A DNA stretch of 64,000 nucleotides from Asparagopsis taxiformis (GCA_030407315.1 JALQPE010000086.1:124001-188000); one strand, 5' to 3'. Shown: positions 28,817 to 38,915, counted from the stretch's first letter. Notes: generated from the letters alone by a model not told the origin. A program made the numbers and translations.

Positions 28817-30301
28817 GCTTTACTCGGCGCGTCCGGATACAAAGCTTGGGGACCTCGACAGACATAGTTTCGGGTTGATGCTGCGGCTTTGCCCTAATTG
28901 ATGGTGTTGGGGATGGAGAAATTGTGAAAAAAATTGGAAAATTGTTTTCGGCGTAGAAAAGAAAATCGCTGGCTCGAACTAATTTAATTTAGCTAGTTGC
29001 CATGCTTCATCTCACAAAGATGTTCACTTGAGGGGATTGTCGACAGCACCGAGTATAAGCCAATGAGTAAGTGAATCAATGCGCAACAAGCAATTGACGT
29101 AACAGTGTAAGAGCTGCCATGAATACAAACCTTGTTCGCGAGGTGCCAACACCTATCGTAACCTGTCAATTCTCATCAACACCTCATACGCATTGTGCAC
29201 TGACAGTTCGATGCACATCGCTTCTGCAATGCAACTGGTCATCGAGCAAGGCGACGTACATCACTGAAAGCAAGATCGTCGATGCGATTTGTTGGTCGAC
29301 TGGAGGGTTGTATGTTTGCAACGATGGCATCGACGAATAAAAGGCGCTGTATTATCAATTGTTGCTGTTGCATGGCGTCGTCTCGAGTCGTCAGTCTCAA
29401 GCACGATTCGACACGTATTTCCGACAGCGCGCATTGCGTACGAGTGCGGTCCATCGGCAACGCGAAGCGTCCAAGCGCTTTCCTCGATACAGCAGCAGCA
29501 ATTGGAAGCGGCGATTATGATAGGCGCCATTCCACGTTGAGCAATGTGAAGATGTTTACAAACATCAGTATGTTACAGTATTGCGTGATGTCTGATGATG
29601 AAGGGAAGTGTGCGGTAAACATGTTGGGCTATTTCCGTCGCACAGTTGACCCGATTGAAAGAAACAGCTCAATTGCACTGCGGCACGATTTGTAATGCGA
29701 TCATTGGAAATCAATTCACCATTGGAATACAGTCGTTTGGCGGCAGCAGTGTAATGGTTGTTGCGATGCGACTGCGTGGCTCGGCCTATGCCGCTTGTTC
29801 AATTGTGTTGAGAGACGCTACCGAGCTGAATTATGCGCGCCTGTATTGATGACGTGAGCTGGACGCATGTCGGAAAGTAGCGTGCGCTAATTGGACCGCC
29901 AAACTTTCGCAAGGTGGACTGTTGCGTAATTCAACACAACCGTGCATCATTAACGTAATCAATGATACACGGAAACAACAAGCGCTATGCACACGAAATA
30001 TAATGCGATTGGATATCGCGTCGCGGCGCTCAACGACACGCGCGCCACGCACCGCGCTTGTTCATGTCGTGAACAAACATCCAAACGCTGTCGCTCTCGT
30101 CGTTCCAATTTATGCTCCCTCACGTTTACATGTATTGTCTGTCTATCCTTCTGCTATTACGTACATGACTTGTATATCGCGCTATTCTGCAAGTGATTTT
30201 CCCGATTGCGACCATGTGTAATCGTAACCATAGCAACATGATAGCGTTGGCGCTGCAGTTCGCTCACATTACCGTTGCCTCCATTCCACCCGTCCCTTCC
30301 A
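28817..30301. other. Intergenic region
   Basis: About 1.5 kb between the DUF427 start and the BTB gene 3' end. Many short frames on both strands overlap each other and none shows a domain. No RNA gene or repeat recognised. Confidence 0.5.
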
Positions 30302-31819
30302 TCATACACCCAACGTCATGGTGGACTCCGATTCGGCCGTGTCGTCGCCATCCTCTGAGATTCCCACCACCACCGCATTAGAGCATCGCAAACGAATGCT
30401 CGCACCCACGAACAACGTGTCCCGAATCAGATATCGTGCGCCCTCCGCCTCAATCTCGCTCCTTCTCATAAGTTTAGAAAATCCAATACGCTGACCCGAC
30501 CGCCCAAAGCACGCCCCCTTCACCTCCTTCGAAACCAGTTCCGGTAATGAACTGCCTGTATGTCGCACGACGAACAACGAAAAATCAAGCTCGACGTCCA
30601 CTTCCTTCTCGTCCGTCTCCGATAAACAACCTAGATGCACCCCGAGCCATTCCGACTCTGTCTCTATAATCAAGTTCCATAGACAGCCCGCAAAGTAGCG
30701 CGAACTCGTGTGCACCGATTTGCCAACACGCGACCACGAGGTGACGCGGTCTGAGAATGTGAGTGCATCGGTGCGACGACGTCTATACACCGGACTGGAT
30801 TCCATAATAACAGATCGGATCAGTCCGCGCTTCTCATCTGAACGTGCTGCTAGTCCGCGCGCAATATATTTGCGACAAACTGGATACAACGATACCAATT
30901 CACTGTCCGAAGCGGCCTCCAGCTCTGGTAGGGTCATTGTCGGAAAGCGCACGAGCTTTACCAGTGATGCTGCGACATCGTCATCTACCGAATGGCTGTT
31001 AGCATTGAGCCATGAAACGACAGCGTTGAACACGGACGCTTCAGTGCTGACGGCGATATCATTGAGTTTGAGCAGTCGCACCATGGCGGCGTATGGCACA
31101 GGCGCCCAATCTGTAATCGAATCAAACGATTCCTTCATGACGTGCCAAGCGGCGGACTGCACGAGCTCGGCGTCTGCATCGCGGGACGGTCTGCGTTTTG
31201 GTGGAGCGACAAAGGTGGATGTTTTGAGGGAAGCGGCAGCAAAGACGCGTGTACAATTGGCTGGTGTGACGGCGCCCTCGCAGAGGAAGGCGTCGAGGAC
31301 ACTCGCCAATTCATCGAAACGATATCGACGACAGATTGGCAGGGCAGCGAGCACGGTCTCTGTATCGAGGACGACCTGTGCGCCGTAGCAATAGGAATAA
31401 ATGAGCTGCCAGCCGGCGCGAACGATGTGGTCATCGACGTCCTCCAGGGCGATGTGCACGCGGTAGCGATGGGGCGGGGAGGCGGGGGGCGGGGCTGGGG
31501 GTTGGTGGGTTGGGGCGGAGGGCGAGGGCTGGGACTGGGACGGGAGCGGGATGGGGTCCACGTGAAGGTCGAGATGGTGGGAAGCGTCGGGGAGTGGGGA
31601 CGAGGAGAAAGCTTCGCGAAAGTCGAGGGAATGGACGGCGAGCACCGCTCGGTGTGCGGGATAGTGCTTCTGTCCGGCAATTACATCGACATCGGAGAAG
31701 GTGTGCAGATGATGGGCGAGGAGGGCTGTTGCGCCGTCCACGGTATCGGAGGCGTTGAGGACTGTGGCAACGACCATAGTGTGCATCGGAGTGCGAGGGA
31801 TTGAAGCGGTTTGACGCAA
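30302..31819 (-). CDS. BTB-BACK domain protein, probable Cullin-3 adaptor
   Basis: 505 residues. BTB/POZ fold at residues about 30-180: FSDVDVIAGQKHYPAHRAVLAVHSLDFREAF, then a Pro/Ser-rich insert of about 40 residues (PIPLPSQSQPSPSAPTHQPP...) inside the domain, then the second half (WQLIYSYCYGAQV). A BACK domain follows (TPANCTRVFAAA, AAWHVMKESFDSI, LKLNDIAVSTEASVFNAVVSWL). The C-terminal 170 residues resemble the beta domain of plant POB/LRB-type proteins but I do not assign it. BTB-BACK proteins recruit substrates to Cullin-3 ubiquitin ligases. Starts at 31786 or 31777 are alternatives. The Pro-rich insert within the BTB fold is unusual. Confidence 0.87.
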   Translation of the reverse strand: MRQTASIPRTPMHTMVVATVLNASDTVDGATALLAHHLHTFSDVDVIAGQKHYPAHRAVLAVHSLDFREAFSSSPLPDASHHLDLHVDPIPLPSQSQPSPSAPTHQPPAPPPASPPHRYRVHIALEDVDDHIVRAGWQLIYSYCYGAQVVLDTETVLAALPICRRYRFDELASVLDAFLCEGAVTPANCTRVFAAASLKTSTFVAPPKRRPSRDADAELVQSAAWHVMKESFDSITDWAPVPYAAMVRLLKLNDIAVSTEASVFNAVVSWLNANSHSVDDDVAASLVKLVRFPTMTLPELEAASDSELVSLYPVCRKYIARGLAARSDEKRGLIRSVIMESSPVYRRRRTDALTFSDRVTSWSRVGKSVHTSSRYFAGCLWNLIIETESEWLGVHLGCLSETDEKEVDVELDFSLFVVRHTGSSLPELVSKEVKGACFGRSGQRIGFSKLMRRSEIEAEGARYLIRDTLFVGASIRLRCSNAVVVGISEDGDDTAESESTMTLGV

Positions 31820-32216
31820 GATGGGGTGGTGGCGCTTATAACGAGAGATGGGTGAGGTGGAACGGATAATGGAGCGGGGGCGGTGTGGCGCGCTGGCGGA
31901 TGGTTGGTTGTCAAGTTGTCAATGTATGTATGCCGATGTGGACAGACGAGGAGGACTGGCGCGTGCAAAGACATGTTGTGTGTTACACGCTCGCTTTGAC
32001 TCGCATGTAACAAGATGAGCAGTGTAGATGCAACTCGCAGCGCATCAAACGGTCTCATTCAACGGCACTAAACTACTGTAATTGCTGTCGACTTAATTTA
32101 TTCTACACTCGTTCAGCCAACACAACTCTACGTTGTCCGCTGTCCCACTCCAACCACAACCCTCCAACCTTTCTAGGTTTGCGCTATTTTCGTCGCACAC
32201 CTTCCACCCGAGCCCC
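31820..32216. other. Intergenic region
   Basis: About 400 bp upstream of the BTB gene and downstream of the uridine kinase gene. G-rich on the plus strand near 31850-31900, i.e. C-rich leader for the BTB gene. Nothing else seen. Confidence 0.45.
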
Positions 32217-33665
32217 TCATCCTTGTCCAAAGTATCGAGTGGCAAAATCTCCCGCGCCCGGATACACCCGCCCCTCATCATCCACGCCCTTGTCGACCGC
32301 AGAAACCACGACGCGTACACCGCTAAAGCGCTGGCACACGCGCGCCACCGCTTGCGGCGAAACGATCAAGCTCAACACCATGATTCGATCCTCGCGACAC
32401 CCGACTTGGCTGTCTGTCAATCGAGCGATCGCAGTTTCGACATCTCGTCCGTCGTCCAACACCGCCGCCAGCACCAACACTTGCCTCTCCTCCAGTCCCA
32501 TTGGCAGCTTTTCAAACTTGACCCGTCCACCACACTCCGATATCAACATCTTTCCAATGCGAACCGTGTTACAAACTGCTCGTAGACTATTTTCCATCGT
32601 TTCCCCAGACGGTATTATACTCACAGCCGCCAATCCAGTCACAAATCCAACGCCATAATATCGGCCGCCGCCCGGCGTGCTTACCGTCTTGCGCTCAAAC
32701 GGCAGCAGTCCAAGACTTTCCTCGATCAGCAAACGCATCAGTCGCTCCGAGTAGAACACCACATCGTCACGCGACGCTTCCGTCGATCGGAATATCGTGT
32801 GCAAACCTCGACTCTGATAACTGTCCGACATAACGATCAGATTTGGAAAAAGCTTGCGCATATCGTCCTGCTGCATCTTCAATGCAATATGCTTGATAAT
32901 CAAATCAATCGCCACAATGTTGTCCCTCCCTCGCGGCACAACAATGTCCGCATATCGTTTGGTCGGCTGTATAAACTCTTCAAAACTTGGCTTGACAAAA
33001 CGAGCATACTGATTGAGCACCGATTCAACCGTCCTATTCCTCACCTGCACATCCCTTCGAATACGTCTGGACAAACATATATCAGCGTCCTCATCCACGA
33101 AAATCTTCATATGCATCATATTGCGAATTGTCGGGTCATAAAACGTCAAGATGCCCTCCACAATAATCACATCGGCAACGTCCAGTTCGACCGAATGTTC
33201 CTCCACACGCCGATGCATCTTGAAGTCGTACATGGGCACCGACACCGGGCTGCGCTTGGTCATTTTGCGCAGCGTGTCGTGCAACGCGTGGAAATCAAAC
33301 GCATCGGGATGGTCAAAGTTGTACGAGTCGGGACGTGTGCCAGGCGGTAGACCGCGATAGAACCAGTCGAGCGACACCAGAACGCAGCGTTGATCTCCGA
33401 GCGCGTGAATGATCTTGTCGCACACGGTGGTTTTGCCCGACGCACTGCGACCGGTCACACCAATAATGAACGGACCGGGTGTGGCGACGTGTGTACACGC
33501 ATTGGTGGTCGCTTCTGTATTGCCATCATACTCGATGGGCGGTGTCCTGGTCGGAGTGTGATGCTTCCAACCCCAAGTTAGCACGTCTTGACGTGACGAC
33601 ACTTGCTGGTGGGCGTCTGTACGCGTCTGCGTAGCGGACGGGATTTCGGCGACGGGACTGATCAT
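32217..33665 (-). CDS. UCKL1: Uridine kinase-like protein with degenerate uracil phosphoribosyltransferase domain
   Basis: 482 residues, two domains. Residues about 65-270: uridine/cytidine kinase with P-loop GVTGRSASGKTT, lid and nucleoside-site features SLDWFYRGL, YDFKMHRR and VIIVEGILTFYD, and RRIRRDVQVRNR. It should phosphorylate uridine and cytidine (pyrimidine salvage, cytosol). Residues about 275-482: UPRTase-like, keeping SGETMENSLRAVC, IGKMLI and the uracil-site block YPGAGDFATRYFG. The PRPP-binding loop, normally DPMLATGGS-like, is here AAVLDDGRDV, so PRPP binding is probably lost. Plant UKL and animal UCKL1 proteins share this two-domain order. The N-terminal 60 residues are polar with no clear targeting signal. 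Confidence 0.92.
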   Translation of the reverse strand: MISPVAEIPSATQTRTDAHQQVSSRQDVLTWGWKHHTPTRTPPIEYDGNTEATTNACTHVATPGPFIIGVTGRSASGKTTVCDKIIHALGDQRCVLVSLDWFYRGLPPGTRPDSYNFDHPDAFDFHALHDTLRKMTKRSPVSVPMYDFKMHRRVEEHSVELDVADVIIVEGILTFYDPTIRNMMHMKIFVDEDADICLSRRIRRDVQVRNRTVESVLNQYARFVKPSFEEFIQPTKRYADIVVPRGRDNIVAIDLIIKHIALKMQQDDMRKLFPNLIVMSDSYQSRGLHTIFRSTEASRDDVVFYSERLMRLLIEESLGLLPFERKTVSTPGGGRYYGVGFVTGLAAVSIIPSGETMENSLRAVCNTVRIGKMLISECGGRVKFEKLPMGLEERQVLVLAAVLDDGRDVETAIARLTDSQVGCREDRIMVLSLIVSPQAVARVCQRFSGVRVVVSAVDKGVDDEGRVYPGAGDFATRYFGQG

Positions 33666-33931
33666 TACGCGCGTCGAGATGGCACTGAACGGAATGGGTT
33701 AGTAGTTGCGCGTAGACGGAATGTTGGTGAACATGTAGATAGGCGGTACAGGGTTGTTGGTTGGCGGCGATCATACAATTTGACAAAATCTGCGACTTGA
33801 GATTTAACGTGCACAACACTGTACGATACTGCGCTCACGAGCGCGTTGGCTGTGCGCGGCACAAATCATTTATGTTGCTTGCACCTACACGACTACACCA
33901 AAACGTACCTATATACAAGCCAAGCCATCGA

Positions 33932-35095
33932 TCAATGCGCCGTCTTACGCGACATGTTCACATTCAACACTTGCGCAAAACTCTTCTTCAACGCCTCATA
34001 CGCCGCGAAGAACATAGCACTCTGCAAAGTCTTTGCGGCAATCCTCGGCGCAATGCCCTTTGCAAACGTACCGACGCCTTCCTCCCTCGCGACGGTAACC
34101 AGCGCATGCGCGACACCCCTGTATCGCACCGGTGCGCCGGCGACTCTAACCTGCGTCATAAGTCTCGTCTTGACGACATCCATGGGGTTGGAAACCACGG
34201 CAGCGGCAGCGCCCGACGCGCCACCCACAGCAAAGCTCTGCCAGCGCGACAAGCGCGACGGTTGGTATTGCTGCGATTGGACATCAGCATCGCGATCGGC
34301 GTTGCGTCTGCAGACGCGCAGCACGTACGCTTTAAGGTTTTCGTAAAACACAAATTCCACCGCGGCATACGGCACATCCCTCGCCAACTGCGCCGACAAA
34401 CCCGTGTACAATCGCAGCGGCGACGCACGACCCAACGCCTGTGCCAGGTCGGTGTACACGCCGACCTGCAAACGCTGCTTGAGCACCTCGCACGGCACGC
34501 GCACCAGACTGGCGGCCACGTCGCCCAGACCGGCGGCGAGCGCGATGGCGACGTTGCGCGCGCGCGGTAGGCGACGCGTCAGACGCGCTTTGAGCGCCTG
34601 AAAGGTGAGCATGTACACCGCGGCGGCGGGAACAATACCAATCACGCCGGGTATCACGCCGCGATACAGCCCGCGGATTCCACCGCCGGCCAGAAGTACG
34701 CGACGTAGATTATGCGACGTGCCTGTCGACACAGCGCGTGCAGCTTGTAGACGTGTCTTGCAGGTGTCCAATGGTTGCAACGAGGCGCGTACCAGACCGG
34801 CGGACAGACCGCCGGCTAGGAAATGCACGAGTCCCTTTTTGAACGGGTCCGATGTGGAGGTGATTGGCGATGCGGTGGTGGTTGATGCTGGTTTGACGGT
34901 TGTGGATTGCTGGGAGGATTGTTGCGGCGATTTCACACCGACTGCCGGCGCGAATGCTGACGGTTCTGGACGCTTTCGTCGGGCGAAATGCATGGCGATG
35001 GGCGGATGATGCTGATGAGCTCGGCGACTCGGATGGGTCGCGTTTAATTTGTTGGTCGGGTGGGTGCCAAAGTTTGGATCATACGATCGCATCAT
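33932..35095 (-). CDS. Mitochondrial carrier family (SLC25) transporter
   Basis: 387 residues, or 353 from a likelier ATG at 34993 (MHFARRKRPEPSAF). Three tandem carrier repeats, each with the PxD/ExxK/R signature: QPLDTCKTRLQ, VPCEVLKQRLQ and NPMDVVKTRLM, and six TM helices with G-rich odd helices (FLAGGLSAGLVRA; AIALAAGLGDVAA; AVGGASGAAAAV). The inner-loop glycines GIRGLYRGVIPGVIG and RLYTGLSAQLARDVPYAAVEF fit the S-adenosylmethionine-carrier-like branch, but the substrate cannot be read safely. The N-terminus is basic and Ser/Thr/Pro-rich, so mitochondrial or plastid inner membrane is possible. Confidence 0.92.
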   Translation of the reverse strand: MMRSYDPNFGTHPTNKLNATHPSRRAHQHHPPIAMHFARRKRPEPSAFAPAVGVKSPQQSSQQSTTVKPASTTTASPITSTSDPFKKGLVHFLAGGLSAGLVRASLQPLDTCKTRLQAARAVSTGTSHNLRRVLLAGGGIRGLYRGVIPGVIGIVPAAAVYMLTFQALKARLTRRLPRARNVAIALAAGLGDVAASLVRVPCEVLKQRLQVGVYTDLAQALGRASPLRLYTGLSAQLARDVPYAAVEFVFYENLKAYVLRVCRRNADRDADVQSQQYQPSRLSRWQSFAVGGASGAAAAVVSNPMDVVKTRLMTQVRVAGAPVRYRGVAHALVTVAREEGVGTFAKGIAPRIAAKTLQSAMFFAAYEALKKSFAQVLNVNMSRKTAH

Positions 35096-35468
35096 TGGTG
35101 GTGCTTATTGCAAGTGCAGCGCCATTGATGCAGAAATGACTGTTGATATTGTTGTGGCAGCTCGCCGAATGCATCTGCCGTAATTTGGTGGCGCTTAACT
35201 GCTGCTGCTCACTGCATGGCTCATTTCTGCCGCTCGTCGTGGAATTGAGATCACGTACCGACCAATGCCCAATCGCCAAGTCGCCCGGACACATACCTCT
35301 TCACCGTTCCAGCGCTTCACCAAGCGCGCCGCTTGGACACGATATTTATAATATTTCGCTCAACAGCGCCCGTCCATTCGACAAGTGTACACATCCTCGC
35401 GGCATCTGTCCAGAGATACCTACCATGTATGATAAATCGCGCGCCATACCCTAAACAAACATCCAAAC
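35096..35468. promoter_or_regulatory. Divergent promoter region
   Basis: 370 bp between the divergent carrier and phytol-kinase genes. AT-rich GATATTTATAATATTTCG occurs at 35339-35356, about 110-130 bp before the kinase start and usable as a TATA region. Nothing else recognised. Confidence 0.4.
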
Positions 35469-36236
35469 ATGTATGCGTATCGATCTACCAATGCCACATC
35501 CGTACGCACGCTCCACCTTGCATCCATCATGTTTGCGCTCCTCCTCCGCAACATAACCGCCGGTCTCGCAAGCGCAATCGGCGCTCAAATCTGGACAAAA
35601 TCCATGTCCCATCTTGTGCAAACCAACATCATCCAATCCAAACAAGCACGCAAACTAATCCATCTAACCACCGCACCCTTATTCATGCTAACCTGGCCCT
35701 TGTACACCTCACACGCACAAGCTTCCTACATAGCCGCCTCCGTGCCCCTCCTCTTCTCCCTCCGTCTCCTCCAGCGTCGAAAATCCGACCCCTTCGTCAC
35801 CGCCGTATCCCGCGATGGCCGCCCCGAAGAAGCCGCAGCCGGACCCGCAGCATACGGCGTCTCCATGGCCGCTTTGACCGCTTTCGCATGGCGCCATAAT
35901 CCCGCCATGTACGTCGCCGCAGCTGCCATGTGTGTCGGCGACTGCTGTGCAGATATCATCGGATCCGCTCTCAACGGCCCGCGTCTCCCTCTCCCACGAA
36001 AACTCTTCTGGAAAAAGAAGACCCTGCCCGGTACAGTCGCCTTTATCACCACCGGTGTGCTCGCCGCGCTTGGCATGTTGAAAGTAGCCAATGCTGCCGC
36101 TTCCGTTTCCATGCTCCCCATGCATGTCGTGTACAAGAGCATTTGTTGTGCCGCCGCCGTTGAATTGCTGCCATTGGAGGATAATTTCACCGTGCCGTTC
36201 GCCGCCTATCTCGCCGTAAAGTGGTTGGCGCATTGA
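35469..36236 (+). CDS. VTE5: Phytol/farnesol kinase (VTE5/FOLK-like, CTP-dependent polyprenol kinase family)
   Basis: 255 residues, strongly hydrophobic with six to seven TM helices. Family blocks: RKLIHLTTAPLFMLTWPLY near residue 65, SRDGRPEEAAAGPAAYG, CVGDCCADIIGSAL, then KKKTLPGTVAF and ELLPLEDNFTVPF. These are the conserved motifs of the SEC59/VTE5/FOLK family, which phosphorylates phytol released from chlorophyll or farnesol, feeding tocopherol and other prenyl-lipid synthesis. An alternative start at 35529 (MFALLLRN) removes a short polar leader. Expected in plastid or ER membrane. Its stop lies 4 bp from the convergent EAPP stop. The 5' half is markedly C-rich. Confidence 0.85.
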   Translation: MYAYRSTNATSVRTLHLASIMFALLLRNITAGLASAIGAQIWTKSMSHLVQTNIIQSKQARKLIHLTTAPLFMLTWPLYTSHAQASYIAASVPLLFSLRLLQRRKSDPFVTAVSRDGRPEEAAAGPAAYGVSMAALTAFAWRHNPAMYVAAAAMCVGDCCADIIGSALNGPRLPLPRKLFWKKKTLPGTVAFITTGVLAALGMLKVANAAASVSMLPMHVVYKSICCAAAVELLPLEDNFTVPFAAYLAVKWLAH

Positions 36237-36240
36237 CCCG

Positions 36241-36786
36241 TTAGTAGATGACGTTGCAGAAATGGTATACATCGTCTTGGTCAAGTACCGCAACTTCGGT
36301 CCCACAATTGGCACACGCAACCGCTCGATAGACGTCGCGTTCCTCGGCGCAAATTTTGCGTCCCTCTTCCTCAACCACCAGTCGCTCACCTTCGATCACC
36401 CGACAGTTGTTCACGAGTATGGCTCGAAATTGTCCTTCGAATTTCTCATGTGCCTGACATTGCATGCTGAGCATTCGGAAACAACAAGGACACGACACGC
36501 TGTGGTCATCGTCCCTCTCGCTCGGCTTGTGCCCGTTGTCGTCTTGCACGCGCATGTTGAGGATGTGTCGTTGTACCCAGGCTTCGTCTTCAGAATCTGC
36601 ATGCTCGTCGTATAATGCGTCCTCTTCTCCGAATAAAGGTTCTTCTAAATCGCTGTCGTACTCGTCGGGTGGTAGCCCCTCTACCGGGTCTGGTTGCGGC
36701 AGTGGCTCTGTGGTCTCGTGGCTTGATTCGCATCCTGCACTTGTTGACGCCGAGGCGATGTCTGCGTGGGAGGCCATTGTCACCAA
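36241..36786 (-). CDS. EAPP: E2F-associated phosphoprotein (EAPP) homolog
   Basis: 181 residues. The N-terminal half is acidic and disordered (DEYDSDLEEPLFGEEDALYDE). The C-terminal half carries the EAPP block: DEAWVQRHI, then CPCCFRMLSMQCQAHEKFEGQFRAIL and CANCGTEVAVLDQDDVYHFCNV, with two CxxC pairs that may bind zinc. EAPP is a conserved nuclear protein; in mammals it interacts with E2F and influences cell-cycle genes. Its molecular job elsewhere is unclear. Small single-exon gene, tail-to-tail with the phytol kinase gene. Confidence 0.92.
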   Translation of the reverse strand: MVTMASHADIASASTSAGCESSHETTEPLPQPDPVEGLPPDEYDSDLEEPLFGEEDALYDEHADSEDEAWVQRHILNMRVQDDNGHKPSERDDDHSVSCPCCFRMLSMQCQAHEKFEGQFRAILVNNCRVIEGERLVVEEEGRKICAEERDVYRAVACANCGTEVAVLDQDDVYHFCNVIY

Positions 36787-36944
36787 GATGATGGCTGAGT
36801 TGAGCGCGACTAGAAATTGTAATTTAGTTGTACAGGCACAGACGAGGCGAGAGTTGTGGCAGGCGCAGCGAATTTAGATATTTGCATAAATAGGGAAATT
36901 TATTCCCAAGTTTGAAAGTTTGGTTGAGCGCAGTTGTAACCGAA

Positions 36945-37970
36945 TCACAGAATCTTGCGATATCTGTCAACAGCACGAGCATCCGCAAAGGCTGCGACGC
37001 TATCAACACACACCGATAGGATCGCCAGACACGAAAGCGCATGCGCTCGCGAAATAAGACATGCAGCCAATGCCACAATCTTCACATCATGCATCACTCT
37101 TCCGATGTATCGCAATCGACTGAGACGGCATGCAGCCACTGCAAGGGCACATGTGCACAGAAGCAACGCCGCGAGTTCATGCAGCCAAGCGGAGAATGTC
37201 GCATCATGTGCCGATTTGAGGAATGACGCGATGAGATACGCTGCTGTCGCGACCGCAGCGATGGATAGCTGCCGACGAATGCGCAGCACTGGTGTGACAT
37301 TGCACTCGTATCCGAGCGGGAGTGGCGGGCTGTGAAGAGCGCTGGTCGCGGAGAATATCATCAGAGCCGTCACGTATGTCGGAAGGAATTGGCGTGCGAA
37401 CGGCAGATGCGCAAGTGCCATGCTGGAGATTTTCGTCGCGGAAGACGCGTGTCGGGCGTGAAGCAGGCGGTGGAACTGGCGATGCGCGCGGGGTTGATTG
37501 GGATGTAATGAACATAGCTGCGAGTGATGCGAGGAATAGGTAAGAATAGTTGAGATTGTCAGGAGGGATACAATGGTGGTTAATAATGTCGAATTGTGGT
37601 CGTGGAGCCGCTGCAGATGTGATGTGAAGGTACAGGATATGTAGATGTGGTTTGCAAAGATTGAGACGATTGTTATTGGAAGGATGCTGCGTTGGCGTAG
37701 TGGTGGTCGCGTTTGGGATGGAAGATGCGGGAGAAGGGAGACTGTCGTGGCAAGTTGGAAAAGCGCAAGCAGCATGGATCCATGGTTGTTTGGCACAAGT
37801 TGGACGAACAGGGTCTGGAGGATTAGCGGGATGGCAATGGCGGTGTACGATGATGGCAGGCGCATATCGTGTCGCGAGAAGACCACGTCCAGAGTGTTCT
37901 GCACTGTAGGCGACCAACGCGCTTTTATTTGGCCAAAATCTTTTCGAGCCATACCGTCTGCCGTTGGCAC
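36945..37970 (-). CDS. Multi-pass membrane protein of unknown function
   Basis: 341 residues from the ATG at 37970, or 306 from 37865 (MRLPSSYTAIAIPLIL). About seven to eight hydrophobic helices: YTAIAIPLILQTLFVQLV, LLALFQLATTVSLL, SILPITIVSIFANHIYI, LTTIVSLLTISTIL, YVTALMIFSATSAL, SIAAVATAAYLIASFL, ELAALLLCTCALAVAA, and IVALAACLISRAHALSCLAIL. A basic, His-rich loop (HPNQPRAHRQFHRLLHARHA) splits the array. No family recognised and no catalytic motif seen. The long uninterrupted frame and its composition gradient support it as a real gene. Confidence 0.65.
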   Translation of the reverse strand: MPTADGMARKDFGQIKARWSPTVQNTLDVVFSRHDMRLPSSYTAIAIPLILQTLFVQLVPNNHGSMLLALFQLATTVSLLPHLPSQTRPPLRQRSILPITIVSIFANHIYISCTFTSHLQRLHDHNSTLLTTIVSLLTISTILTYSSHHSQLCSLHPNQPRAHRQFHRLLHARHASSATKISSMALAHLPFARQFLPTYVTALMIFSATSALHSPPLPLGYECNVTPVLRIRRQLSIAAVATAAYLIASFLKSAHDATFSAWLHELAALLLCTCALAVAACRLSRLRYIGRVMHDVKIVALAACLISRAHALSCLAILSVCVDSVAAFADARAVDRYRKIL

Positions 37971-38093
37971 TCAAAAAAGGATACATAATCCACACCGCTC
38001 TTCTTTACATGTCCTCTCGCCAACACACCGTCTGCACATAACAAAACTTTAACTCTTCATATTATTCCTAACACACACATCCCGTCCGACATA

Positions 38094-38915
38094 ATGGCGG
38101 AGCATCTCGTCTCAATCTATGGAACTGAAAAGGACAAGATAAACTGTCCGTTCTACTACAAGATCGGCGCATGCAGACACGGCGACCGCTGCTCGCGCGT
38201 GCACAATAAACCACTCTTCTCGCAGACAATCCTCCTGCAGAACCTCTACCAGACGCCCGACCAGATTATGCAATCTGCGCGCCAGCAAAACCTACCAGCG
38301 CCGCAGATTCCGGACGACGACATCCGCTACCACTTTGACGACTTCTACGAAGACGTCTACGACGAAATGCGCAAATACGGCACAGTGGAAGCCATGTACG
38401 TGTGCGAGAATCTCGCCGATCATCTCGCCGGCAACACCTATGTCAAGTTTCGCGACGAGCAAAGCGCCGCTGCCGCACTACAGGCGCTGCGGGAACGCTG
38501 GTACGCCGGGCGTCCAGTGCATGCCGAGTATTCGCCCGTGACCGACTTTCGCGAGGGAAAGTGTCGACCGTTCGAGCGAGACGGCGAATGTGAACGCGGA
38601 GACTATTGTCATTTTATGCATCTGCGTAGACACGGTCCTGCCAGTCCCGGTCGTGGTGACGATCGTATTCGCGAACCGTCGCCAGACTCGTATCGACAGA
38701 GGAGCTTGCGCGGCTATGAGCGTCGACGCGAACACCGTCACGACGCCCGTTATGGCAGGTATGAGGATCGGAGACGCGAGAGACGCGACGGCTATGATCG
38801 GGAGAGATCGAGGGAGTATCGTTATGGCAGCGAGAGGCAGCGCGATCGTTATGGTGATTATGACAGGTCGTATAGGTCTTCGCGTGATCGTCGTTCTTCG
38901 TATGAAGGAAAGTAA
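38094..38915 (+). CDS. U2AF1: U2AF small subunit (U2AF35)
   Basis: 273 residues. CCCH zinc finger 1 (C18, C27, C33, H37), a U2AF-homology RRM (DDFYEDVYDEMRKYGTVEAMYVCENLADHLAGN..., residues about 45-150) and CCCH zinc finger 2 (C157, C166, C172, H176), followed by an RS/RD/RY-rich tail (RRREHRHDARYGRYEDRRRE). U2AF35 reads the AG at 3' splice sites as part of U2AF. Its presence agrees with the short GT-AG introns seen in neighbouring genes. The tail is rich in Arg-Tyr and Arg-Asp rather than plain RS. No intron in the gene itself. Converges with the SLC4 gene 54 bp away. Confidence 0.97.
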   Translation: MAEHLVSIYGTEKDKINCPFYYKIGACRHGDRCSRVHNKPLFSQTILLQNLYQTPDQIMQSARQQNLPAPQIPDDDIRYHFDDFYEDVYDEMRKYGTVEAMYVCENLADHLAGNTYVKFRDEQSAAAALQALRERWYAGRPVHAEYSPVTDFREGKCRPFERDGECERGDYCHFMHLRRHGPASPGRGDDRIREPSPDSYRQRSLRGYERRREHRHDARYGRYEDRRRERRDGYDRERSREYRYGSERQRDRYGDYDRSYRSSRDRRSSYEGK

